Below, piece after piece: positions 34,811-49,395 of a DNA stretch of 64,000 bases (position 1 is the stretch's first letter; every line of letters starts with the position of its first letter). Both the position numbers and the translations under genes were made by a program. Under the pieces are notes generated by a model, which did not search any database, was not told the origin of the DNA, and saw only the letters and a list, made by a program, of their open reading frames with translations. The DNA comes from Stramonita haemastoma (taxonomy: Eukaryota; Mollusca; Gastropoda; Neogastropoda; Muricidae): the NCBI GenBank assembly GCA_030674155.1, contig CM060325.1:48637941-48701940 (forward strand), given 5' to 3'.

Positions 34811-35099
34811 CTTGCACAAAAATGAGCTCTAAAGTCGGAATGTGTGGACTAAGGTCAGTGGGCAGGCCTCCCGCAGAGCACAGAAGACCAGGCACTTCTC
34901 CCCCCCCCCCCCCCACCCCCTATCCTCCAGGAATGTAGAGAAGAGAACTATGTTTGTGAACAACCAATTTACTTTCTACTCTTGCCAGAATATCAAGTAA
35001 GAAAAGTTTATATATTAAAAAATGTATAAACTGTTGGTCATGCACAAATGCAGTATGCACTATCATACATCTTTGACAGACAGTGTGGTTTTAAGTGAT

Positions 35100-35278
35100 A
35101 AAACTCCTCTGAAGTCGGAGTATAGCTGCCTATATGGTAAGGTACTTAAAACAGTCATACACGCAAACCTCTCATCAATGTGCAATTTTAATCTTAAAGT
35201 GATTCCCAGGTGAGGTGAGTGAGTCAAGAGTGCACATCCAGGGTGACCCCTGGAGTGTTGCGCTGGGGAACGCACAAC
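35100..35278 (+). repeat. Family F dispersed repeat, longest copy
   Basis: TGAAGTCGGAGTATAGCTGC, AAACAGTCATACACGCAAAC, then GTGCACATCCAGGGTGACCC. Both parts recur in reverse at 23385-23546. Confidence 0.65.
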
Positions 35279-35990
35279 AACTGACCAAACTAACAGATAC
35301 AGGTTTGAAATAGGCTAAAAAATTATTTACCCCCCAAAAAAACAAACAACAACAAAAAACAAAACAAAAAAACCCAGTTTCTTATTGACATTATAGCCTA
35401 ACTTCAATAGCATTCAGGTTCGACCACTTTCTTGCTGTTTACTAATGACAATCATTAGGCCTATCAAATGAAGAAACGGAGTTCCTAAGTATTCCGTCTA
35501 CTTACTAAAAGTTGCACAATCTATTAACACTGTAACAGATTAAAAAAAAAAAAAACATCTTCAAGGTTGCAAAGAATACATCAAGCACATTAAAAAAAAA
35601 AATTCAGATGATGACTAAAATCTTTGCCAAAGTGCTCAAGTTAGTCCCTCTTACTATTATAGCTTCCAATATTGTAACTTTAAAAAAATCTCCCCAGCAG
35701 TTGCTCTTTTTTGTCCTTTGTTAACTTCTGGTACTTTGTCGTCATTTTTTTTTTTTTTTTGTTTTTGAACAATGCCAAGACAGCTTTGTGATTGTGCTTG
35801 TTGATAAGCCTTTAGTCATGGGCAAGTGCAGGTGAGCTGGAAAAAAAATTACGAAATTATTTCCCATAAAACTTCGCTTGTGCTTAAACATAATTTTAAG
35901 AATCTGAGCACAAATGCAACTTTGATGAGATTGCTATTCCTGTACTGTTGATTCTTCATAAAACGATAGTGACAGGGGAGGTAAATGCTA
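35279..35990. other. AT-rich sequence upstream of the CK2 alpha gene
   Basis: Poly-A and poly-T tracts and unique text. No gene is seen. Confidence 0.5.
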
Positions 35991-36060
35991 CTGGTTGTGG
36001 AAGTGGAAGCCTCGTTGCGGGCCCGCGGGGTGAGTGACGGACGCCATCTTGTGCCAACTT
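35990..36060 (+). promoter_or_regulatory. Candidate CK2 alpha promoter and noncoding exon
   Basis: A CG-rich patch (TTGCGGGCCCGCGGG) is followed by a donor-like GTGAGT at 36030 and by GCCATCTTG at 36043-36051, the complement of a YY1-type AAGATGGC. A strong acceptor, TTGTTTGTCCACAG, ends at 36391, 94 bp before the start codon. This suggests a noncoding exon near 36.0 kb spliced to 36392. The motif orientation would also suit a start on the minus strand, so a bidirectional promoter is possible. Confidence 0.45.
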
Positions 36061-36368
36061 CATGCAAAATAGCAGAAAATGTGGTTTAGTCTGAAAGACA
36101 CTGTGTTATGACTGTAGAGTATGAAACAAAATACGGTCACAAGGGGCACAAATGTGACACACAGAACATTGGTGACGTCTACAAACTGTTCCCTCCGTCA
36201 GATAATTGAGTTTTAGTTACAGGTGCGTATGCTGTGACACGCACAAAATGATCGGCTCTTTTCCGACAAGCTCGAATGTGTAGTGTAGAATGAACTAGAC
36301 ATAGAAGAAACAAGTTTATAACTCAGCATTGAATAAGATCTCATAACAGATTCAGAGAGAGCATCTAG

Positions 36369-39760
<3,392 letters not shown>

Positions 39761-39862
39761 CCTGTGAAAAAGAAAAAGATCAAGAGAGAAATCAAAATTT
39801 TGGAAAACTTGAGAGGTGGTACGAACGTCATCACCTTGCTGGCTATCGTCAAAGATCCAGTG
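39761..39862 (+). CDS. CSNK2A1: CK2 alpha exon 3
   Basis: [20 protein letters not shown] and VKDPV. The Lys-rich cluster of helix C is the family substrate-recognition and heparin/nuclear-import region. It is 34 codons, phase 0 at both ends. Donor GTAAGT. Confidence 0.96.
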
Positions 39863-40185
39863 GTAAGTGTCAGCATTGTAACGTTTGGATTGTGCTTTTA
39901 TAGAGACAGATTTGTTGTCTATATATCATACATATCAGTGCATGTGCCATTAAATTCATCAGGCACCTTGCTTGCAATGTTGTTTTTAATAATTTGATTT
40001 TTGTAAACAAAAAATACAGGTATAATAGCAGTGTTTCCATATTTCCAGTGCTGGTACAAAATACTGAGCTGTCTGGCCAGCTTAAAGCCAGCTGAAACTG
40101 AGGGTGATAGTAATGGTGAAAAGTTGAAACATGTTCTGTCTGGTGTTGGTGTTTAAAAGCTCAAGCTGTTTTGTGTTTGTTTCAG

Positions 40186-40236
40186 TCTCGAACACCAGCC
40201 CTCATCTTCGAACATGTGAATAACACAGACTTCAAG
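40186..40236 (+). CDS. CSNK2A1: CK2 alpha exon 4
   Basis: SRTPALIFEHVNNTDFK, 17 codons, phase 0. It includes the gatekeeper Phe and hinge region (FEHVNNTDF). Acceptor TTTGTTTCAG, donor GTACAG. Confidence 0.96.
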
Positions 40237-41201
40237 GTACAGTTCATTTTTGTGGTCTTTTTCTCCGACTGTTTTTTTTTTTGGGGGGGGGGGGGGTCTA
40301 TTTCTTGTTTTTGATTTTTTTTTTTTTCTGTGTGGTAAACTAATGAAGCAACTATTACACGTTGATTTGATGTTACTATTTTTATTACACATTCTGATAA
40401 ATACATTGCCAAAACAAATATGACTTATAGCAATTTTGTAACTGAATGGCTTGGATACAGATCTCTTATTGAAACTGAAAGCTAGATCTATATTTCTGAT
40501 TTTTGTTTCAATTCAAAATAGAAAAGAACTGGCTCTGCTCTCTTGCAAAGGAAGTCTGTTTTAAATTTTAGGTATTTTCATTTATATGCTTGTGTACACT
40601 TGGAATTGTATGATTTTTCTTTTGTTCAGTGCCTTTTTGTTTATATAAATATAGTGTTTGGGGTTTTTTTTTTAATGTATTTTTAGTACTTGATTTCCCC
40701 CCCCCCCCTCCCCCCCCTTTTTGTTTCTGATCTTCAGTTTACATTTACACCCTTTATATGACCTACTGTTTGTTGTGTTATTCATTATTTATATAATAAA
40801 TTCAGATTCATGCTTTGTAAAGGTTTATCAGAGCTTTTTTTATTGTTATGATTTTGCTTAGTGATGGTTGCTGTACTTATTTGTGCTGATATATATTAAT
40901 TTCGTTGTTTGTTATGTGTTAAAGTAGTTGTCATTAAAAAATCAATTTTAAAAAGTTTGAAAAACTAACAACAGTGAGCATTATTTATTTGTGGTAGTTT
41001 ATCATTTTGTTAACAATTGCTGTTAACTCTATTTAAATGTGCTCTGTAAGTTAACTTTTGCTGCTTCCATGGGTCCATGAGTCTGTAGTGATAAGTCCTT
41101 GTTTAAAATTGGCATTCCTTTAATCAGAGAATAAGTTTGATTTGATAACATGCTGATTTGATTGTTGATAACAATTCTTGTTGTTTTTTGTGGCATTGCA
41201 G
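40237..41201. other. CK2 alpha intron 4
   Basis: AT-rich with a G run (40284-40297), a poly-T run and a poly-C stretch near 40698-40717. No mobile element is recognised. Confidence 0.85.
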
Positions 41202-41261
41202 CAACTGTATCAGACCTTCACAGACTACGATATACGGTTTTATCTGTATGAACTGATGAAG
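41202..41261 (+). CDS. CSNK2A1: CK2 alpha exon 5
   Basis: QLYQTFTDYDIRFYLYELMK, 20 codons, phase 0. Acceptor TGGCATTGCAG, donor GTAGGT. Confidence 0.96.
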
Positions 41262-42556
41262 GTAGGTACCCTATGAATTGTTCAAAGATTGTTGTGTATA
41301 TTGTAGATTTTGGCTTCGGTTTTGGTAAAGGGTTATACTTCTGTGGTGGTGTGTGATTGTCAGTGGGCTGTAGCTGCTGTCATTCAGTGTATTTTACCAA
41401 ATATAGCTTCGTTTCTGGCCAGTGTACACAACATTCAACTGTGATTTTAAGTCCACCTGTAGAAGTGCCTTTTCCAAAGCTTTTATGTAAGGTATAGGTG
41501 TGCTGTGTTGATTCTAGGCTGCGCCATTGCATGATTCCTGGATATTTTGCCTCTTTAGTGCAAAAATAAAAAAGGGAAAAAAGGCCATTGAGCTCCATCA
41601 GGCACTAAAAAAACAACAATGGCCGCTTCACTGAATGATGGATGTGCTATTGTGTATCATATTAAAAAGTCCTGAGGTGATCACCTTGTTAATAGTGTCC
41701 TATGCTGATTGCATGCATGGGGTCCCATACTTATTTTTGTATTTGTTACTTGGAAACTGCAGCAAAAAAATTTTTTTTTAGATGGCACCAAAAAGGTTGT
41801 AAATATTGTGTTTTATTTTTGTGAATTTTTAGTGCTCTGTCTAAAGGCAGAGCTTAATGTGCTTGTGAGCAGTCGCTGTAACTTGATAATGAACTGAGAA
41901 ATGTTTAGGATTTTTTTGTCGCCACATAGTTCGTTTTATAAATGTTCATGCTTTTCATGTTGTCATGTTTTGTTAGATATTTTGGTATGAATGTGTTCAT
42001 GGTGCAGGAACTGGATGTGAAAATGACAGATACTGTATAATGCAGATTTGGATCTTGTATAAGAAGGAAGGTGGCAAGACGGTTGAGATACTCACCTGCC
42101 TAACAAGTAGACTGTGAGGGTCTGGGTTTGATTCCCAGCTTTGTCTTTTCTTCCCAATTAGACCAGAAAAGTGAACTGAATACAAGTTGTTCAGATGAGA
42201 CTAAACCAAGGCCCTGTGTACATATGCACGTGGAAATCTTGTGCACTCTTAAAAAAACCCTGTTATGCCTTTCAGAAAAGTTGGCCATCTCATTTCGGTA
42301 CAAACTGATGACATTTAAAAAAACAATTAACAAACCTCTCCCCCCCCCCCCCCCCCCTCATGCACACAGGTGTCATGTTTTGACTCTAACCCCGGTCAGA
42401 ATGCTGCTACTTAAATGGTGTGGGGGAAACCGTTGCTCATATACAAAATCTCCCCATTGATGAACCTCAGAGCTCTGACTGAAGGCGATGAACGAAAACA
42501 AATGAATCTCTTGTTATATAACAGTTTGTAACATGACTCCTTTCTTCTCTGGACAG
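41262..42556. other. CK2 alpha intron 5
   Basis: Unique sequence followed by a family B SINE (42063-42490) close to the acceptor CTCTGGACAG. Confidence 0.9.
42063..42490 (+). mobile_element. SINE family B with T tail in CK2 alpha intron 5
   Basis: Head GAAGGTGGCAAGACGGTTGA, B box GGGTTTGATTCCC, centre TTCAGATGAGACTAAACC, a poly-C run at about 42341-42358, then AATGCTGCTACTTAAATGGT and TGATGAACCTCAGAGCTCTG of the T tail. Confidence 0.85.
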
Positions 42557-42640
42557 GCTCTGGACTACTGTCACAGCATGGGAATCATGCATCGAGATGT
42601 CAAGCCACACAACGTCATGATCGACCATGAAAGTAAAAAG
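42557..42640 (+). CDS. CSNK2A1: CK2 alpha exon 6
   Basis: [20 protein letters not shown] and MIDHESKK, 28 codons, phase 0. It contains the catalytic loop HRDVKPHN with the catalytic Asp and Lys. Donor GTGAGG. Confidence 0.97.
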
Positions 42641-42986
42641 GTGAGGGACTTTTGTGACAGGTTTTGGTCGATCGTTTTTTGATGATGTTGAAGGAGCTGC
42701 ACGGCCTGTTTAATTAATCGCTAGCTTATAACTGCTTCAGCTGCTGTTAGAAAATATTTACTGGTGATGTCTTCATACAGCAGTGAATTAAGTTGTGCAT
42801 TTTTGAAGGGAAAAAGAAGTGTAAATTTAATGAAGATTATTAAGTGTATTTCTTTTTTGCCTGCACACGTGTGTATGAGTAGTGTGTGTGTGAGTTGGTG
42901 TGTGTGTGTGTGAGTTGGTGTGTGTGTGTGTGAGTTGGTTGTGTGTGTGTGTGTGTTTGTGTGTGTCTGTGTCTTTAAGTGGCACG

Positions 42987-43055
<69 letters not shown>

Positions 43056-43119
43056 TGAGTGAGTGTGTGACTGAAGTAGGCAGTGGTGAATAATATATGT
43101 ACATATTTGCTGTTTGCAG
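42641..43119. other. CK2 alpha intron 6
   Basis: Contains an interrupted (GT)n microsatellite at about 42884-43062, ending in GAGT units. Acceptor GCTGTTTGCAG. Confidence 0.9.
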
Positions 43120-43230
43120 TTGCGGTTGATTGACTGGGGTCTGGCCGAGTTCTACCACCCCGGCATGGAGTACAATGTCAGGGTTGCCTCCCGCTATTTC
43201 AAAGGTCCCGAACTCCTTCTGGACTACCAG
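43120..43230 (+). CDS. CSNK2A1: CK2 alpha exon 7
   Basis: [36 protein letters not shown]. 37 codons, phase 0. DWG replaces DFG, as is typical of CK2 and linked to its constitutive activity. Donor GTCAGT. Confidence 0.97.
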
Positions 43231-43512
43231 GTCAGTAGGTCATTCCGTTAATGCACAGTTTGAAAAACAGCAGTATTGTCAATACATAAAAAGTTGTAGG
43301 GGAGTGAGGCATCAGCAGACCTGTGCACCTTCCGTATTTTTCCGTATTTGTTCCGGAAAAAGTTGGAAAATACGGAAATACGATTTTATTAATCAAAATC
43401 CGATTTTTGTCAACGAAAAATCTGGAAATCGAAAACGTCGTCTTCTATCGTTCAGCGATGCCGTTTATCTCGCGTTACGTCGTCTGCTAAGCCCTATCGA
43501 CTATCGTTCAGT

Positions 43513-43570
43513 TACTTATCTCCCCTGACGACGCATGCGCACAACAGTATCTTCAAAACAAAATGGCGGA
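43513..43570 (+). promoter_or_regulatory. Promoter-like motif cluster inside the hAT-like element
   Basis: TTATCTCCC (43516-43524), GCATGCGCA (43533-43541, NRF1-like half site) and AAAATGGCGGA (43560-43570, YY1-like) lie within 60 bp. The order of TTATCTCCC then AAAATGGC matches the ZF2 and ZF3 starts. Regulatory activity is inferred only. Confidence 0.4.
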
Positions 43571-44169
43571 AAGTGTAAACTTTCGCGGAGAAACAGACCA
43601 AACTGATACACTTATAAGCAAATAAAGACGCGGAGTGAATGCAAAATGACGCTAACAGGCCAGGATGGGGCTAAAAGAGGTACAGTTGCGGATATAGATG
43701 CATAAGCAGCAAAATTGGCTGTTCGTTTTGCCGAGTAAGGTTTGAAACCTGCGCTACGTCTCTCGCATCAGGCTGCTCGCTAGTGAAAGTTGAACTTTCA
43801 TTCGCAAGTGGTGTCGAAAATTGGAATGCGGTCGGAACATAGCAAACCACGGCTCTTCATTTATAGAAGCGCTGATTTCTTGGAAAATCATGGAACAGTA
43901 AAATTTCTCGCATCTTCGAAAAATCAGTTGATCGTTAAAATGGCAAAGTGACTTGTTCTGAAGTTACATGAAAACTCGCTCTGAAGTTATATCGTACCGA
44001 ACACGGCTTCCGCTCTGGTGCTGTACTGGACAGCAGCAGAGCACACACATACACAGCACTTGTTTTCTGGCCATGCAAACTGTCATTGTGAGTCCACTCC
44101 GAAATCAGATTAAAAATAAAATGAGAAAGGCATAGGATCTTCTTAAATCTTCACCAGAGAGTGTATTGA

Positions 44170-44170
<1 letters not shown>

Positions 44171-44255
<85 letters not shown>

Positions 44256-44371
44256 CGTTTTCCATTAACCATCACAGTGGTACACACAAACTTATATATA
44301 TTACCGCTACCCAGAATAGATCTGTTTATAACAAGTTTGACATACTCTGGTGGTTCTTTATGGAAGGTCTG

Positions 44372-44456
<85 letters not shown>

Positions 44457-44489
44457 CTCTCCCTCTTTCTCTCTCTCTCTCTCCCTCTT

Positions 44490-44571
<82 letters not shown>

Positions 44572-44573
44572 TC
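44171..44573. repeat. (CT)n microsatellites within the hAT-like element
   Basis: Three CT tracts (44171-44252, 44374-44455 and 44456-44567 with interruptions), followed by a short (CA)n. Confidence 0.95.
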
Positions 44574-45563
44574 ACACACACACACACACACACACACATA
44601 TGCCTCCACATTGCACAAAATTGTGCCTGGAGATGCCTCCAAACTGCCTTTAAAATGCGAAAAATCGTTTTAGGCTGGGGGGCTTCGCCCCCCTGGGCCC
44701 CCCAGCGGGGCTTTGCCCCTGCACCCCACCGGGGCCTAAGCGGCCCCTGGACCCCGGCTCAATTTCCTCTTTTTTTTCTCTCCAAATTCTACGCTCTGTA
44801 TATTACATCACTTATGAAGTCATCAGACCTGTCCACATTTGCTACTTGATAAAAGAAAAAGCTTATGAGCTTTTGTACAATGGAAAGAAATTGGAAGGAG
44901 GATGAGCAAACAAATACAGATACAAAAACCAAATTAAAAAAAAGACGTTTATGCTTCATGTTGAAAAAGTGTATCACGAACAACGCGCAAAAATACTGAA
45001 ACTCGGTGAAAAATACTGAAAATTGCCATGAAAATACTGAAATCAGTAGTAAGGGGGTGCACAGGTCTGCATCAGAGACCTCAGTTTCTCCAGGGGCCAG
45101 CATATTGAGGGCAGTGCCCATCTCCTCTCCCTTGCTGCTTTACCTTCCTTGGCCCTAAAGAGTCAGATACCCATTTACAGCTGGGTGAACTGAAGGATTG
45201 TACTAAAGCCAATTACATTTAAACAAATGTTCAAAGAATTTGAATTGTGTAAACAGAAAAAAAAATGTTTGTTCTGTGGTATTGTGTTCAGATATCTAGT
45301 TACATTGTGCATGTATCTTGTTCAGTTATGATTCTGTTTCTTGATATGCAAAACCAGGTATTTCCCTGAAGGGATGACAGGAAATAAAGAAATTGATTTT
45401 TTTTTTTTTTTGAATATAGTTCAGATTTTGTAACTAGATCATTGCAAAGTTGACTGCATGTACTCACATACCTCCCATTTGCAGTATTATATATACCCCA
45501 TGTACCTGTCAAAACAACACAAGGATAACCTGTTAGGACAAGTTTATCTGTTGTGGTGTGCAG

Positions 45564-45665
45564 ATGTACGACTACTCACTGGACATGTGGAGCTTGGGGT
45601 GTATGTTTGCCAGTATGATCTTCAGGAAAGAGCCTTTCTTCCACGGACACGACAACTACGATCAG
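45564..45665 (+). CDS. CSNK2A1: CK2 alpha exon 8
   Basis: [34 protein letters not shown]. 34 codons, phase 0, donor GTACTG (weak). The last 33 bases plus the donor are repeated twice downstream. The same frame stays open into the intron to 45806. Confidence 0.96.
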
Positions 45666-46043
45666 GTACTGGCTTTCTGCCGTCCTCTTTGCCCCAACTT
45701 GATAGGGATTAAAAAGAAAAGGGATGATGACATTCCCTTCTGTTTGAAAACAGTCTGTGTGGCATTGTGCCTTTCTTCCACGGACACGACAACTACGATC
45801 AGGTAATGGCTTTCTGCCATCCTCTTTGCCCCAACTTGATAGGGATTAAAAAGAAAAGGGATGATGACATTCACTTCTGTTTGAAAACAGTCTGTGTGGC
45901 ATTGTGCCTTTCTTCCACGGACATGACAACTACAATCAGGTACTGGCTTTCTGCCATCCTCTTTGCCCCAACTTGATAGGGATTAAAAAGAAAAGGGATG
46001 ATGACATTCACTTCTGTTTGAAATCAGTCTGTGTGGTTTTGTG
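45633..46043 (+). repeat. 137-bp tandem triplication covering the exon 8 end and its donor
   Basis: Copies start at 45633, 45770 and 45907, period exactly 137. Each has the 33 coding bases for PFFHGHDNY(D/N)Q, a GT donor (GTACTG, GTAATG, GTACTG) and about 100 bp of intron. Copy 2 differs from copy 1 at three sites, none in the exon part. Copy 3 differs more, with GAT to AAT (Asp to Asn). The third copy fades after about 46036. Confidence 0.95.
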
Positions 46044-46044
46044 G

Positions 46045-46355
46045 GTTTTTTCTTCGTTGAATGCTCATGCAGCAAGTATTGTTGTCTGTCATATGAGTGA
46101 AAATGTGTTGCGTTGCTGTTAAGTGCCTGACAAGTCAGGCCCAGTGCATCTGAATTTGGCATGAGAGATTTTTTTTTTTTTTTTAAAGGCATAAGAATGG
46201 ACCAAAAAGGCAGAAAATAGGTAAGAAGGAGGTGACAGGAAAAAACCCAAACAAACAAGGTAGAAACAAAAAGAGTGATTGAAAAGTGGGAAGTTCTCCC
46301 ATACAATACCAGAGGGTAGGAATGCTATCTATACTGACAGGACCCCAGCATCCTT
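46045..46355 (-). repeat. Family D dispersed repeat in intron 8
   Basis: TTGTTGTCTGTCATATGAGT, AAGTGCCTGACAAGTCAGGC and CCAGTGCATCTGAATT, then a T run and GACCCCAGCATCCTTACAGG near its end. Confidence 0.7.
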
Positions 46356-46491
46356 ACAGGGGAATGCAGTCTTCTGACTTTGGTGATCAAAATGAGAAAG
46401 ACTAGAGACCTGAGAGGGTGGCTGAACTGTGACCTGATTTTCAGTTATTGCCATTGTCGTGTGTCATCACTAATAGATACAGTGTTTAGGG

Positions 46492-46885
46492 GGCCAGGAT
46501 AGCTTAGTGGTTAGAGCTTTGAGCTGGTGATCTGATGGCCTGGGTTCAAACCACCACTGAAGGGCCTGTTCCTAGGGATTTTTCCCCAGGAGTTTAAATC
46601 AGTACTGACTTCATTTCCCAAAAGTCTTTTTGGATGAGACTGTAAACAGAGGTCCCATATGTGAATGCACACAGAATATCATACAACCTATTAAGCCTTT
46701 CTGAAGATTAGTCCATTGTGTGCCGGTAGGAATGGATGACAAAATTAGAAAAATGCAATTCCACTGGTGTCATAATAAGACATTATCCTTGAAGTCGGAA
46801 TGCGGGTATCTTAATGTGGTCAAAAATCCATACAGAAAATTTGATCATAGGTGAACCTCAGAGCACTAGTTGAGGAATAAACGCC
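46492..46885 (+). mobile_element. SINE, A-like head with T tail, intron 8
   Basis: GGCCAGGATAGCTTAGTGGT, a B box GGGTTCAAACC, the centre TTGGATGAGACTGTAAACAG, then AGTCGGAATGCGGGTATCTT and TAGGTGAACCTCAGAGC. Same architecture as 1717-2140. Confidence 0.8.
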
Positions 46886-47027
46886 CTTTCCTCCACCCGA
46901 CAAAAACCCCAATGTTAGTTGCGTTTTGTTTTTGTAGTAACATATATTTGTTTTAAAGTTATACTTTGTCACAGGTGTCCTCAGGTCCTTGTTTCTTACC
47001 ATTAATGTGATGTGGATTATGTTGCAG

Positions 47028-47128
47028 TTGGTACGGATAGCCAAAGTCCTAGGCACAGACGACTTGTATGGCTACATTGAGAAGTACCAGATAGACTTGG
47101 ACCCCAGGTTTAATGATATACTGGGCAG
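47028..47128 (+). CDS. CSNK2A1: CK2 alpha exon 9
   Basis: [20 protein letters not shown] and DPRFNDILG plus two bases of the next Arg codon. Donor GTAAGT. 101 bases. Confidence 0.96.
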
Positions 47129-48078
<950 letters not shown>

Positions 48079-48181
48079 TGAACCCGCTGTGACTGTCTCT
48101 GGTGTTATTGATTGACAGAAGAGATAAGAAATTTGCTTTTGATTTTCATTGAAATGAGGCAGAAGAATATGTCACTCATGT

Positions 48182-48540
48182 GATAGATGCTTTAGCTGAG
48201 TGGTTAAGTCCAGTGGACTTCAGTCCTATGGGTCCATGAAGTCATGGGGTTGAATCTTGGTGGTGTCTCCTGAATTAAAGGTGGAGAATTTTTACAATCT
48301 CTCAGGTCAGCTTCAAGTGCAGACCTGCCAGTGCCTTAATTTTCTTCAAGTTTATACACATGCAGAAGATCAAAAACGCACTAATCTTATTCATGTCAGT
48401 GTTCAGTCAGTCACGGAAAAGCAAACATGCTCAGCATTGGAATATGGCGGCTATCCTTCATGGTTGGCAAAAAAACTGTCGCAAACGCAATATCCCACCA
48501 TTGGTGGACCTTGAGAGGTCTAGCCAAGGAACAAAAAGAA
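48182..48540 (+). mobile_element. SINE family C with T tail, intron 10
   Basis: GCTTTAGCTGAGTGGTTAAG, TATGGGTCCATGAAGTCATG, a centre CAGGTCAGCTTCAAGTGCAG, then ATGGCGGCTATCCTTCATGG and AGGTCTAGCCAAGGAAC. A clear full-length copy in sense orientation. Confidence 0.85.
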
Positions 48541-49300
48541 TCATTAAAAAATGGTTACGTACTCAAAATTTCACCATTCAAGAATATTGAAGATCAAGAC
48601 GAATACTGGGAATATATTTTTTTTAAGGAACAACTTGTAGTCTGTGAGTGTTGGTATTTACTCTTGATGATAACACCTATTTTCGGTTTCTGAAATGGGT
48701 AAAGGAGAGACCAGACTTTGATCTGTAATGGATAGCTGATGAGAATGGTTATTGCAAAATCTGCGCTACATCAAAGAACTTTTTTTCAATTGTAATCTAA
48801 ATCCTGCTCAGATTTTCTACCAGGTTTCATACCAGTTTATTACCCCATGCAAGTGTAAAGTAACGGTTGCATACACAGTTCTTGATTAAACCATTGATCT
48901 TGGGGCAACAGCAAAATAAGAGGCTGTATCATTAGTGGCTTTCCCACTCATGGAATTCAACTTTACAGCTTTGTCTTTAGTGATTGACTATGACTCTCTG
49001 ACTAGGAGGCTTGACTTGCACAGTCCTTATGTGCTGCAGCCCTGGGAGCTAGTTGGCGTTCGGAGAACATCTCCAATGCTGACTGTTCCTATGCCCTCTT
49101 GGCTGAGAGAGCGGGGGTGTGCTGTGGGCAAGGCACCTCCCACTATAATCAAATTTCTGCCTAATTTCCAAAACAGCAGCTGCCCCCTCTGCTGTTTTGG
49201 AGGTCATTGTTGAACATGATGGACAAATATGTAAAGTAAGGCTATCGTTATGGATATATTATGTCTGTATTGTTATGGCACTTTGCTGGTGTGTGTGCAG

Positions 49301-49379
49301 ACCCCATTGTGAAGGAACAAGGACGCATGTCGACCATGTCGGGCCACACGTCACCCACCCCATCTGCCCGCCAATCTAG
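49301..49379 (+). CDS. CSNK2A1: CK2 alpha exon 11 (C-terminal tail)
   Basis: After acceptor TGTGTGTGCAG it completes Tyr and reads PIVKEQGRMSTMSGHTSPTP then SARQS, matching the family's post-kinase tail. Donor AG|GTCAGA at 49380. If not spliced there, the frame ends after five more residues at TAG 49393-49395, giving a 353-residue form. The exon leaves two bases over, whereas the last segment at 51588 needs one, so this junction is unresolved. Confidence 0.85.
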
Positions 49380-49395
49380 GTCAGACAGGTGCTAG

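Larger units (their letters stand above)
43316..45069 (+). mobile_element. hAT-like non-autonomous DNA transposon
   Basis: A perfect 14 bp terminal inverted repeat: CAGACCTGTGCACC at 43316-43329 and GGTGCACAGGTCTG at 45056-45069. CATCAG directly repeats outside both ends (43310-43315 and 45070-45075). Ends of type CAG..CTG and subterminal repeats (TTCCGTATTT on the left, AAATACTGAAA on the right) suit the hAT superfamily, although hAT normally duplicates 8 bp. No transposase ORF is visible. The interior has three (CT)n tracts and a GC-rich segment (about 44679-44759). Confidence 0.82.
43231..45563. other. CK2 alpha intron 7
   Basis: Mostly one 1.75 kb hAT-like element (43316-45069). The remaining 0.5 kb before the acceptor TTGTGGTGTGCAG is AT-rich. 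Confidence 0.9.
45666..47027. other. CK2 alpha intron 8
   Basis: Begins in the 137 bp triplication, then a D repeat (46045-46350), then an A-like SINE with T tail (46492-46885). Acceptor TTATGTTGCAG at 47027. Confidence 0.88.

Noticed and set aside
35849..36067. 72-residue minus-strand ORF at the CK2 alpha promoter
   Set aside because: It begins at an ATG near the YY1-like motif, but no conserved domain or splice support is visible.
44105..44673. Arg-Glu and Ser-Leu repeat ORFs
   Set aside because: Translations of (CT)n tracts in the hAT-like element.
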